Positions 6,904 to 13,922 of a stretch of 37,350 bases of DNA are shown piece after piece. Under the pieces are notes generated by a model. It searched no databases. It was not told where the DNA came from and was given only the letters and a program-made list of their open reading frames with translations. The position numbers and the translations under genes were made by a program. The DNA lies in assembly GCA_038323265.1 (NCBI GenBank), contig JBBQGT010000011.1:1-37350 (forward strand), written 5' to 3'. Within the stretch, counting starts at the first letter, position 1. The number at the start of each line of letters is the position of its first letter. This stretch comes from PNKC01 sp038323265 (lineage in GTDB: Bacteria; Chloroflexota; Dehalococcoidia; Tepidiformales; Tepidiformaceae).

Positions 6904-6927
6904 AAGGGCCCCCGCAAGGGGGCCTTT
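6904..6927 (+). terminator. Hairpin terminator or attenuator in the cupredoxin leader
   Basis: GGCCCCC (6907-6913) pairs with GGGGGCC (6918-6924) around a GCAA tetraloop. Outer AAG/TTT pairs extend the stem to about 10 bp, and TTT follows. It sits about 60 bases downstream of the TTGACT promoter and about 135 bases before the cupredoxin start. It could end a short RNA of roughly 80 bases or act as an attenuator. Confidence 0.5.
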
Positions 6928-7062
6928 CCATAGAGCAAGTGAATACAGCTATCAGCGTTTTGCGGAACATGCCGGTAACAATGGCAAAGGTGTGCTGGGT
7001 CTGAGACACTTGTGAGTAAAAGCACAAGCGTTGGCAGAAAGCCAGCGTGGCAAAGGGGAACC

Positions 7063-7488
7063 GTGATTCGAATTCCAATGAGATCAGCGACACTCGCATT
7101 GACGAGCCTGGCATTGTTCGGGCTGGCGGCGGCTTGCGGCGGGGACGACAAATCCTCGACCCCAACCTCGGCGGCGATCCCGACTTCGCCTTCGGGTAGC
7201 AATAGCCCCGCGGCGACCGCGGGGGCCGGGCAGATCCCGGCGGGCGCGGCAGAGGTCGACCAGGATGGTTTGGCCTTCAAGCCAGACAAGCTGACCGTCA
7301 AATCGGGCGACAAGGTGTACTTCAAGAACAGCGAAAGCGCCCTGCACACCGTGACGATCAACGGCAAGAACGAATCGGGCAACATGAAGAAAGGGGATGT
7401 CTTTGTCTGGACTTCGACAGCCCCTGGGACCTACAAAATCACTTGTGATTTCCATCCTCAGATGCAGGCAACGATCACCGTCACCTGA
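7063..7488 (+). CDS. Cupredoxin (plastocyanin-like) lipoprotein
   Basis: A 141-residue exported protein. A hydrophobic signal ends in LAAAC, with the lipidated Cys at residue 25, followed by GGDD and a Ser/Thr/Pro-rich linker. The remaining ~85 residues are a cupredoxin fold with all type-1 copper ligands in order: His in LHTVTI, then Cys, His and Met in CDFHPQM (C-x2-H-x2-M). This suggests a blue-copper electron carrier anchored on the outer face of the membrane. The GTG at 7063 is preferred because AGGGG lies four to five bases upstream and it gives a normal-length signal. A GTG at 7012 would add 17 polar residues. No copper oxidase is adjacent, so the redox partner is unknown. Confidence 0.8.
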   Translation: MIRIPMRSATLALTSLALFGLAAACGGDDKSSTPTSAAIPTSPSGSNSPAATAGAGQIPAGAAEVDQDGLAFKPDKLTVKSGDKVYFKNSESALHTVTINGKNESGNMKKGDVFVWTSTAPGTYKITCDFHPQMQATITVT

Positions 7489-7512
7489 GATCGACCGTCC
7501 TCCATTGTGCGG

Positions 7513-7540
7513 AACGGGCCAATCGATTGAGTGGCCCGTT
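7513..7540. terminator. Bidirectional terminator between convergent genes
   Basis: AACGGGCCA (7513-7521) and TGGCCCGTT (7532-7540) form a perfect 9-bp stem with a 10-base loop. TTTT follows on the plus strand. It lies between the convergent cupredoxin and LCP genes and probably serves mainly the plus-strand transcript. Confidence 0.75.
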
Positions 7541-7547
7541 TTGCGTC

Positions 7548-8117
7548 TCAGGGCTTTTTGAGGTCTAGCCGATCTCCAAGTCTAATCAACACGTCAACGC
7601 CGTCTGGGGCACCAGCTGCGGGGTTGAGCAGGCGGAGGTTGAAGAGCCCGGCCAGCTTTTGCGCGGTGTACGTTTTGCCCGTCAGATCGAAGATACCGGC
7701 GGCGGCGGGCGCATCGGAGGCTGGCGCCTTGATCAGTTTGATGAAGGCCGGTGGTACGCCGTAGAACTCGAGGTGGGTACGAGCGGCTTTGGCGTCGGCG
7801 TCTTTCCCGGCGGCGTATTCGATGGCCACACTTGGCTTCTCGTCTCGCAAAGTGGGGTCTGCGAGGAACTGGTCGATGATATCGTACACCTCATCGGTGT
7901 TGGAGAGGAGGATGAGCTGGCCGTCTTCGGCGATGCCGGGGTAGGTGGCAGGCCCGAGGGTAAAGGTCTCGATCGCCTCGAAGTTGAGCTGGCGGGCGAG
8001 GAGGGCGAAGCCGGGAATGAGGGCGTTATCGACATCCGTGCGGAGAGCCTGGTGATAGGCGTCCCAGAGCTCGGGGATTTTTGCGATATAACCGAGACTG
8101 ACGGAGCGGCCGGCCAC
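7548..8117 (-). CDS. LCP-family protein, C-terminal part (frameshifted from upstream half)
   Basis: This frame carries the C-terminal 189 residues of a LytR-CpsA-Psr protein whose N-terminal half is read in another frame (8026-8889). The first residues (AGRSVSLGYIAKIPELWDAY) continue the helix that follows the LCP domain's R-x-x-R-Q motif. The rest holds the regulatory C-terminal tail (GDRLDLKKP ending, with a predicted LytR_C-type segment: GIFDLTGKTYTAQKLAGLF, LLNPAAGAPDGVDVLIRLG). There is no independent start with a good ribosome site, so this is unlikely to be a gene of its own. Reading upstream in this frame gives KQLVIKSVAGRS, which joins the N-terminal half if two bases are restored or one removed near 8138. 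Confidence 0.6.
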   Translation of the reverse strand: MAGRSVSLGYIAKIPELWDAYHQALRTDVDNALIPGFALLARQLNFEAIETFTLGPATYPGIAEDGQLILLSNTDEVYDIIDQFLADPTLRDEKPSVAIEYAAGKDADAKAARTHLEFYGVPPAFIKLIKAPASDAPAAAGIFDLTGKTYTAQKLAGLFNLRLLNPAAGAPDGVDVLIRLGDRLDLKKP

Positions 8118-8889
8118 AGATTTGATGACGAGCTGCTTGGCGTTCGATGCGTTTCAGGTCGCCATCGACGCGAACGCGCGAATAGCCGAGCGCTTGCTGG
8201 CCGTCCATGTGCTGAAGGCCCGCCACGACGGTGTTGTTTGGGAAAACGTCGAGGACGTCCGTGCCGAAGTCGGAGACTTCCGCGGGCACATCCAGGTCAA
8301 TGCCGCCGATGGCGTCGATCAACTGGACGAAGCCTACCCAATCGATGACGACGTAGTGGTCGATCGTGATGTTGAGATCGTGTTGGACGGCAGCCACGGC
8401 GGCGGCGGCGCCCCCGCCAGGGTACTTATAGAGTTGGCCATAAGAATAGGCGGCGTTGATCTTGGCCTGGGCCCAATCGCCTGGTCTGTTGCCGTAGGGG
8501 ATGTCTGTCCAGAGGTCGCGGGGAATTGCGAGCATCTGGAGGCGGCCTTCGGCCTTATCGATGGAGGCGATGAACATGGTGTCGCTGCGGGAAGGCGTGT
8601 CTTCGGGCTCACCGGGACGGCGATCGAGGCCGAGTACGAGGATGTTCATGCGCGCGGCGGGCGTCCAGGGCTTGGCTTCTGGAGAGGAGAGGCCCGGGAG
8701 AGCGACATCGACGCCGACGTTGGTGCCGGGAACGTAGGCAGGGACCGCCGGGAGTACGAGCTCGTTGCCGGGGAAGAGATCGCCATCGATGCGCTGGTAG
8801 AAGATGAGCGAGGCGTAGACCGCGCCGAGGGAGCAGCCAATAATGACGGCCACCGCGGCCCCGCGCCGTGACAGGATTGCCCGCAACAT
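8026..8889 (-). CDS. LytR-CpsA-Psr (LCP) family protein, N-terminal part of a frameshifted gene
   Basis: LCP proteins transfer undecaprenyl-linked glycopolymers to the cell wall. The start is ATG at 8889 with GGAGG 12 bases upstream. A single signal-anchor helix (about residues 9-32) is followed by the LCP domain. Its motifs are all present: NILVLGLDRR, RSDTM, AIPRDLWTDIP, KINAAYSYG, IDHYVVIDW and YSRVRVDGDLKRIERQ. After the last Gln, at about 8138, the frame runs into unrelated sequence, while the expected continuation appears in a different frame (see 7548-8117). The junction reads CGCCAAGCAG on the minus strand, and a two-base loss from a CGC-CAG-AAG-CAG original would explain it. This is either a real pseudogene or an assembly or sequencing error. 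It is divergent from nagA. Confidence 0.75.
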   Translation of the reverse strand: MLRAILSRRGAAVAVIIGCSLGAVYASLIFYQRIDGDLFPGNELVLPAVPAYVPGTNVGVDVALPGLSSPEAKPWTPAARMNILVLGLDRRPGEPEDTPSRSDTMFIASIDKAEGRLQMLAIPRDLWTDIPYGNRPGDWAQAKINAAYSYGQLYKYPGGGAAAAVAAVQHDLNITIDHYVVIDWVGFVQLIDAIGGIDLDVPAEVSDFGTDVLDVFPNNTVVAGLQHMDGQQALGYSRVRVDGDLKRIERQAARHQICGRPLRQSRLYRKNPRALGRLSPGSPHGCR

Positions 8890-8911
8890 CTGGGTTTCCG
8901 TCCTCCGGGCA

Positions 8912-8940
8912 ACCTTATTGGCGGCCCAGTGGGGGGTCAA
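8912..8940 (-). promoter_or_regulatory. Promoter of the LCP gene
   Basis: On the minus strand TTGACC (8940-8935) and TAAGGT (8917-8912) are separated by 17 bases, placing a transcription start about 15 bases before the ATG at 8889. It lies within the 70-base divergent gap shared with nagA. Confidence 0.5.
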
Positions 8941-8959
8941 GAAACGGAGTAAAGGCGTC

Positions 8960-10114
8960 ATGTCCGAATCGAGAATGCTGGTGCGCGGAGGGACGGCGGT
9001 GTTGCCGGGCGGGCTGCGGCGAGCGGACCTGTTGATCGAAGGGACGCGCATTGTTGAGGTAGGCGACGGGCTCTTGGCGGATGGTGCGGAAGTGATCGAC
9101 GCCGGGGGAATGACGGTGGGCCCAGGGTTCATCGACGTCCACGTGCATGGCGGGGGCGGACATTCGTTCTTCACACGAGATGCATCGCGCGTGGAGGCAT
9201 ACAGTGACTGGGCGCCAAAGAACGGCGTGACCTCGTTCCTTGTGAGCACCGTCGGCCGCGACGCGGATGACACGCGAGCGATTTTCACCGGGCTGGGACC
9301 GGCGATTGGACGAGAAACGGGAGCGGAGCCCCTCGGCTTCCACATGGAGGGACCATTCATCAATCCGGTGCGGATGGGCGCATTTTTGCCTGGGATGCTG
9401 CGCCACCCGGTGCCTGGCGAGTTCGAAAGCTTCCAGGAGGCAGCCGGTGGGCATATTCGCCAGGTGACGCTGGCGCCGGAATTGCCGGGAGCGATCGAAT
9501 TGATCCATGCCGTGCGCCAGTCTGGGGCGATCCCTGCGATGGGCCATACCGATGCGACCGTGGTTGAGGCGAGACGCGGCTTCGAAGCGGGCATCCGGCA
9601 TGTGACCCACCTCTACAACGCGATGCGGCCGATCCACCAGCGAGAGGGCGGGCCGATTGTGGCGGCGCTGTTCGAGGAGATGCTGACCTGCGAACTGATC
9701 TGCGATGGAGCGCACGTGGATCCGGAAGTGTTGCGGCTGGCGTTCCGAATCCTGGGGCCAGAACGCACGGTGGTGGTGACTGACAACCTGCATATCGCCG
9801 GGACGGATGTCGCCGGGGGACGTTTTGCCGGGCAGGATGTTTCGGTGAGCGGGGCGAAGGCCGTGCGGGGCGATGGCACGATCGTGGGCAGCGTGGCGAC
9901 GATGGATCAGCACTTCCGGAACGTCATTCAATACCTGGAAGTCGACCTGCCGAGCGCTTTCCGGATGTGTTCGGGGAACCCGGCGAGGATCGCCGAAGCG
10001 GCGCGGAAGGGCCACATCGAAGTGGGGATGGACGCCGACCTCGTAATCCTGGACGACGGGTTGCAGGTGGCGGCAACGATCTGCCGCGGCGTTTTGGCGT
10101 GGCAGCGAGGCTGA
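8960..10114 (+). CDS. nagA: N-acetylglucosamine-6-phosphate deacetylase
   Basis: A 384-residue amidohydrolase that removes acetate from GlcNAc-6-phosphate in amino-sugar catabolism and wall recycling. The amidohydrolase metal and catalytic residues are in place: HVHG (H61, H63), the family's E in HMEGPF (E130), H196 in AMGHTDA, H217 in THLYNAM and the catalytic Asp D275 in VVVTDN. The GPGFIDVHVHG segment and the C-terminal NPARIAEAARKGHIEVGMDADLV are typical of NagA. The ATG at 8960 has GGAGT nine bases upstream; an upstream in-frame start would overlap the divergent LCP gene. No nagB or PTS gene is adjacent, so wall recycling rather than chitin use is possible. Confidence 0.9.
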   Translation: MSESRMLVRGGTAVLPGGLRRADLLIEGTRIVEVGDGLLADGAEVIDAGGMTVGPGFIDVHVHGGGGHSFFTRDASRVEAYSDWAPKNGVTSFLVSTVGRDADDTRAIFTGLGPAIGRETGAEPLGFHMEGPFINPVRMGAFLPGMLRHPVPGEFESFQEAAGGHIRQVTLAPELPGAIELIHAVRQSGAIPAMGHTDATVVEARRGFEAGIRHVTHLYNAMRPIHQREGGPIVAALFEEMLTCELICDGAHVDPEVLRLAFRILGPERTVVVTDNLHIAGTDVAGGRFAGQDVSVSGAKAVRGDGTIVGSVATMDQHFRNVIQYLEVDLPSAFRMCSGNPARIAEAARKGHIEVGMDADLVILDDGLQVAATICRGVLAWQRG

Positions 10115-10148
10115 CAGAGCTAGGTGTAGCCCGGTTGGCGCAGGGGAG

Positions 10149-10163
10149 GTTGGGGACCCCAAC
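10149..10163. terminator. Weak hairpin between convergent nagA and BtuF-like genes
   Basis: GTTGGG (10149-10154) and CCCAAC (10158-10163) form a 6-bp stem around a three-base loop in the 117-base gap between two convergent genes. No T run follows in either direction, so a termination role is only suggested by position. Confidence 0.25.
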
Positions 10164-10231
10164 GACGTATTCGGCGATGGCGAAGGGCGGACGGAAGCGG
10201 GTGAGGGAGGCAGGCGGCGATGCCGAAGGTC

Positions 10232-10993
10232 TCAGGAGTGGCGACGGTCGCTTGCGTCAGCGCCGCCCGCAGCGGCGAACATGGAGCGCAATTCCCGGAG
10301 CGCATGGGGGATGCGTGGGCCGTACCACCAGAGCAGTTTGCCATCGAGCAGGCGGACCGGGGCGATGGCCTCGAACGCTGGGGCGTGCCGGGAGGAGAAG
10401 GGGAAAGGCTCGTCCGGCAGCAGAATGAGCTGCGGGCGAAGGCTGGCGAGTTCGGCCAGCGAGAGTTCGGGATAGCGCGTCATGGCCGCGAGGACGTTCG
10501 CGGCGCCCGCCCGTTCCAGCAGATCGTGGCCGTAGCTTTCGCTGGCAAGGCCCATGAGCGGGTTCCACCAGACGGCGGCAAAGACTCGGATCGGAGGCGC
10601 TGGCGCCCGCTCGGCGAGCGCCGCTTCGATCTCGCTAGCAAGCAATTCGGCGGTGGCGCCGGCCTCAATGAGCGAGCCGATTTCCCGGATCATGGCGACT
10701 GCTTGCGGGACGGTGTTGGGGTCGGTGACAAGGACGTTGAGGCCGGCGGCACGAAGGGCATCAATGTCTTCTCGGCGGTTCTCTTCCTTGTTCGCGAGCA
10801 CGAGGTTGGGGGCCAGCGCGATGAGGCCATCGATGTGCGGGTTTTTTGTGCCGCCGACGATGGCAACAGAGTCCACTTGCCCGCCAGGCTCAGTGCAGAA
10901 GCGCGTGCGGCCAACGAGGGCGTCGCCGTGACCCAGAGAGAAGACCAGTTCAGTGAGGCTGGGAACGAGCGAGACGATGCGAAGCGAGGGCAC
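10232..10993 (-). CDS. BtuF-like helical-backbone metal/cobalamin-binding protein without signal peptide
   Basis: A 253-residue periplasmic-binding-protein fold of the TroA/BtuF type. Residues 1-20 read PSLRIVSLVPSLTELVFSLG, the usual first strand and helix of BtuF-like proteins, followed by LVGRTRFC and the I-x-x-L-x-P-x-L-V-L-A pattern typical of these receptors. The long central helix (about 90-140) and the second lobe with PQLILLPDEPFPF complete the fold. There is no signal peptide or lipobox, and no ABC permease or ATPase nearby. The start is placed at GTG 10993 because TTGGCC-N17-TACGCT lies six bases upstream, a leaderless arrangement, and homologues commonly begin at this strand. The ATG at 11038 would add 15 Pro/Arg-rich residues. 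It may bind cobalamin or another corrinoid in the cytoplasm; this is inference. Confidence 0.75.
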   Translation of the reverse strand: MPSLRIVSLVPSLTELVFSLGHGDALVGRTRFCTEPGGQVDSVAIVGGTKNPHIDGLIALAPNLVLANKEENRREDIDALRAAGLNVLVTDPNTVPQAVAMIREIGSLIEAGATAELLASEIEAALAERAPAPPIRVFAAVWWNPLMGLASESYGHDLLERAGAANVLAAMTRYPELSLAELASLRPQLILLPDEPFPFSSRHAPAFEAIAPVRLLDGKLLWWYGPRIPHALRELRSMFAAAGGADASDRRHS

Positions 10994-10999
10994 CGGGCG

Positions 11000-11028
11000 A
11001 GCGTACGGCGCTAAGGGCGGACGGCCAA
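11000..11028 (-). promoter_or_regulatory. Promoter for leaderless BtuF-like mRNA
   Basis: TTGGCC (11028-11023), a 17-base spacer and TACGCT (11005-11000) lie six bases upstream of the GTG at 10993. Transcription would begin at or next to the start codon. The same TACGCT-to-start spacing occurs upstream of the cysteine desulfurase and DUF503 genes. Confidence 0.5.
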
Positions 11029-11087
11029 ACGGCCTCACATTGCTGGGAGGCCGCTGGCCGGAGAGGGGCTACCGCATCAGTGAAGGG

Positions 11088-12209
11088 CTAGCTCGTGGGC
11101 GTGGCCAGGGTGACATCGGTCGTCAACTTTTTGGCGTCGCGGTAGTACTCGACGGTGACCTTTTGGCCGGGGGCGGTGCGAATCATGGCGACCGCGAGGT
11201 CGGCCTCGTTGCGAATCTGGAAGTCGCCGATCTTGGAGATGACATCGCCGACGCGGATGCCGGCTTTGTCCGCGGGGCCGCCCACGGCGACGCCGTCGGT
11301 CCCGATGAGGACGCCGGAAGCGCCGTCGGGAAGTTTTAGCTCCTTGGCCTTGGCCGGGCGGAGGGCGTCAAAGTTCTGGATTCCGAGGAGGCCGCGGTTG
11401 ACTTTGCCGGTGGCTTTGAGTTGTTCGAATACAGCCTTAACGGTGTCGGCGCCAACGGCGAAGCCGATGCCGGGGGCCACCTCGCCGGTGGTGGGGTCAG
11501 GAGCGATGGCGGTGTTCACGCCCACCACTTCGCCGAAGAGGTTGAGGAGCGGGCCGCCGCTGTTGCCGTGGTTGATGGCGGCGTCCGTCTGAACCGAACC
11601 GAGGAGGCCAAACTGACTTTCGCTGATGGCACGGTTCTTGGCGCTGATGATGCCGCGGGTGACGGAGTAGGACGGGCCTTCGCCGCCCTTGAGGTCCAGT
11701 GCGTAGCCGATAGCGACGACATCTTGGCCGACCTGGACGTCATCGAGGTTGCCAATCTTGAGGGCTGTGAGGCCAGAGGCTTCGATTTTCACAAGGGCAA
11801 GATCGGAGCGAGGGTCTGTGCCGACGACCTTTCCGGTGAAGCTGCCGCCATCGCTCGTAGTTACCTGGACGCTTGCCACGTTGCGGCCGGAGGAACTTTG
11901 AACAACGTGGTTGTTGGTGACGATGTAGCCTGCGGCATCGACTATGAACCCAGTTCCGACGCCGCTGTTGGTGGCGATGCGCACGACGGAGGGCTCCGCG
12001 AGCTTCACGAGATCTTGGGTGGAGAGCTCGTTGGTGCTCTTTTTCACCTGGTTGGAAACGGTGGGCGTGGCCTGAGTGATGCTGGTGTTGTTGACGCCGG
12101 TATCGTTGGCGGTGTTGGGAGTGGTGGAGCTGTTCGAAGTGCAGGCGGCCCCAATCAGGAGAGTGAGGGCCGCGATGCTGGCGGCCGCGGGGCGAGTGAG
12201 CGAGACCAT
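11088..12209 (-). CDS. HtrA/DegP-like S1C serine protease lipoprotein with PDZ domain
   Basis: A 373-residue envelope protease. The signal ends with LLIGAAC, Cys 23 being the likely lipidation site, followed by a Ser/Thr/Asn-rich linker (24-62). The trypsin-like domain has the full triad: H101 in TNNHVV, D136 in RSDLALVKI and S217 in GNSGGP. The C-terminal PDZ domain (about 285-365) includes GVLIGTDGVAVGGPADKAGIRVGDVI. HtrA proteases degrade or refold misfolded exported proteins and respond to envelope stress. The ATG at 12209 follows GGAG by nine bases. It is divergent from an ECF sigma gene (133-base gap), which fits a shared stress theme, though a regulatory link is inference. Confidence 0.92.
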   Translation of the reverse strand: MVSLTRPAAASIAALTLLIGAACTSNSSTTPNTANDTGVNNTSITQATPTVSNQVKKSTNELSTQDLVKLAEPSVVRIATNSGVGTGFIVDAAGYIVTNNHVVQSSSGRNVASVQVTTSDGGSFTGKVVGTDPRSDLALVKIEASGLTALKIGNLDDVQVGQDVVAIGYALDLKGGEGPSYSVTRGIISAKNRAISESQFGLLGSVQTDAAINHGNSGGPLLNLFGEVVGVNTAIAPDPTTGEVAPGIGFAVGADTVKAVFEQLKATGKVNRGLLGIQNFDALRPAKAKELKLPDGASGVLIGTDGVAVGGPADKAGIRVGDVISKIGDFQIRNEADLAVAMIRTAPGQKVTVEYYRDAKKLTTDVTLATPTS

Positions 12210-12342
12210 GTTGGGTAACTCCGTAGGGGTATGACTTTAGTGTTAGCCATCGGGCGGCAATCGCTGGTAAACGGTCAAACGGCCGGGTAAAGGTTTTCGG
12301 CGCTTATGGGGGTGCGGTGTATGATCAGCATTCAGGCGACCT

Positions 12343-13008
12343 ATGACAGAAGGCCATCCGGATTCAACCGGTATACGTAGCATCAGCAGGGTCGATTCGT
12401 TTGCGCCATCTTTGGACGCAGGGATCACGGCCCGTATCGACTGGCCGGATGAAGCACTCATGGTTGCAATCACCGTCTCACGGGACGAACTCGCATTTGC
12501 GGTGCTTTACGACCGCTACGTAGACCTCGTCTATTCCGCATCCGTCCGTGTATTGGCTGATTCGCAACTGGCGGAAGACGCTTCGCAGGATGTTTTCGTG
12601 CGCCTGTGGCGGCGGCCGGAGACGTTCATCGCCGAACGGGGACGATTCCTCTCGTGGCTGATGAGCGTGACGCGCAACCGGGCGGTGGATGAACTGCGGG
12701 CGCGCACCAGGCGGCGGCGGCGCGAGGGTGGGTCGCTTGGTGAACCGGACGAAGGTGCGACGCCGCTGTTCTCCACGGAGTGCGAAGACCCTCCGCGTTC
12801 AGCGGAACTGCACGAAGACCAGGTGGTGGTGCGCAAGGCACTGGCCGAACTGCCGCTCGAACAGAAGCGGGCGCTGCAACTGGCCTACTTCAACGGGTTG
12901 ACGCAGCAGGAGATCGCGACGGTGTTGCATGAGCCGTTGGGTACGGTGAAGACGCGAATCCGGCTCGGCATGCAGAAATTGCGCCGGGCGATTGAGCGCG
13001 AGGCCTAG
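12343..13008 (+). CDS. ECF-type RNA polymerase sigma factor
   Basis: A 221-residue sigma-70 family factor of the extracytoplasmic-function class. Region 2 (about 50-115) shows FAVLYDRYVDLVYSAS, AEDASQDVFVRLW and FLSWLMSVTRNRAVDELR. Region 4 (about 155-215) shows LPLEQKRALQLAYFNGLTQQEIA and PLGTVKTRIRLGMQKLR, the -35-reading helix-turn-helix. It is nearest the SigK/RskA-linked ECF type, consistent with the RskA-like anti-sigma nine bases downstream. The first 40 residues are not part of the fold; an internal ATG at 12460 is a possible alternative start. TATGAT at 12320-12325 may be its -10 box, with no clear -35. Confidence 0.9.
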   Translation: MTEGHPDSTGIRSISRVDSFAPSLDAGITARIDWPDEALMVAITVSRDELAFAVLYDRYVDLVYSASVRVLADSQLAEDASQDVFVRLWRRPETFIAERGRFLSWLMSVTRNRAVDELRARTRRRRREGGSLGEPDEGATPLFSTECEDPPRSAELHEDQVVVRKALAELPLEQKRALQLAYFNGLTQQEIATVLHEPLGTVKTRIRLGMQKLRRAIEREA

Positions 13009-13017
13009 AGCGCAGCA

Positions 13018-13869
13018 ATGACGGACCACCTCACCCAGGAACAGGCGGACGAATACGCCATCGGTTCACTCGATTCCGAGTTGGCGCGGACGGTAGCGCT
13101 GCACCTGGCGGAGTGCGACACGTGCCGCGAGACCGTGCGAGACGCCGAGCGGGTGGCGGCGGCCTTCGCGCTGGCAACGCCACAACGGCGGGCGCCGAAA
13201 CGGCTGAGGCAACGCGTTATGCGCTCGGCTGGGCTGGAACGGGCGAGCCCGTTGCGGCGCGCCGTGTTGCTTGCGCAGGCAGCAGCCGGGGTTGCCGCGG
13301 TGTTCGTGGCGATCGCCGCGTTCACCGGCATGCTCTCGGTGCGGGGGCAGATGGACGACCTTCGCGACAAGAACGATCACCTGCAGACGCAGATCGACGA
13401 CGCGCTTTCGCAGAAGGTGGAGATTGCAGCCTTGACTCGGGGGTTGACCGAGGCTGAGCGGAGCTCCGACCAGTTGAAGCGGGCGGCAGCGGACGACCGC
13501 GACCTGCTGCTGGCGTTGATGTCGCCGAAGAGCGATGTGGCGGACGTGTTCACTAAGGATGAAGCGGCAACTTCTATTGGGCGGTTGGTGTGGGACGAAG
13601 ACCAGAAACGCGTGTGGTTCGTAGCCAGCGACCTGCCCCAGCGGCCGACCGGGGAGACCTACCAACTGTGGGCGAACAGCGGCGGCAAGTTCTACAGCCT
13701 GGGCGTCTTTGCTCCGGATTCGACGGGGTTCGCGCGGTACGAAACGAGGGTCCCGCAGGGCCTGAAGAGCTACGAGAGCGCGGTGGTGACGATCGAGCGG
13801 GCGGGCGGTTCGAACGAACGAAGCGGTCCGAGCGTGTTTGTGGCGGACTTGAGCGGCCTGCGGCGCTAG
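13018..13869 (+). CDS. RskA-like anti-sigma factor with zinc-finger motif
   Basis: A 283-residue membrane-spanning regulator. The N-terminal cytoplasmic part has the ZAS motif H29-x3-C33-x2-C36 (HLAECDTC) that grips the sigma factor. One membrane helix follows at about 80-105, then a coiled coil (about 108-160, with RGQMDDLRDKNDHLQTQIDD). The outer domain (about 180-280) has the RskA features VWFVASDLPQRPTGETYQLW and SLGVF. It starts nine bases after the sigma gene stop, so the two are co-transcribed and probably translated in fixed ratio. It would hold the sigma factor at the membrane until regulated proteolysis releases it. The inducing signal is not visible. Confidence 0.92.
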   Translation: MTDHLTQEQADEYAIGSLDSELARTVALHLAECDTCRETVRDAERVAAAFALATPQRRAPKRLRQRVMRSAGLERASPLRRAVLLAQAAAGVAAVFVAIAAFTGMLSVRGQMDDLRDKNDHLQTQIDDALSQKVEIAALTRGLTEAERSSDQLKRAAADDRDLLLALMSPKSDVADVFTKDEAATSIGRLVWDEDQKRVWFVASDLPQRPTGETYQLWANSGGKFYSLGVFAPDSTGFARYETRVPQGLKSYESAVVTIERAGGSNERSGPSVFVADLSGLRR

Positions 13870-13922
13870 CTTGGGCGGGACCAATTCTGCGCGAACCGCG
13901 AGGGTAGGCGAGAATCGGACGG

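Noticed and set aside
8915..10162. 415-residue open frame on the minus strand
   Set aside because: It is antisense to nagA, whose catalytic residues are all present.
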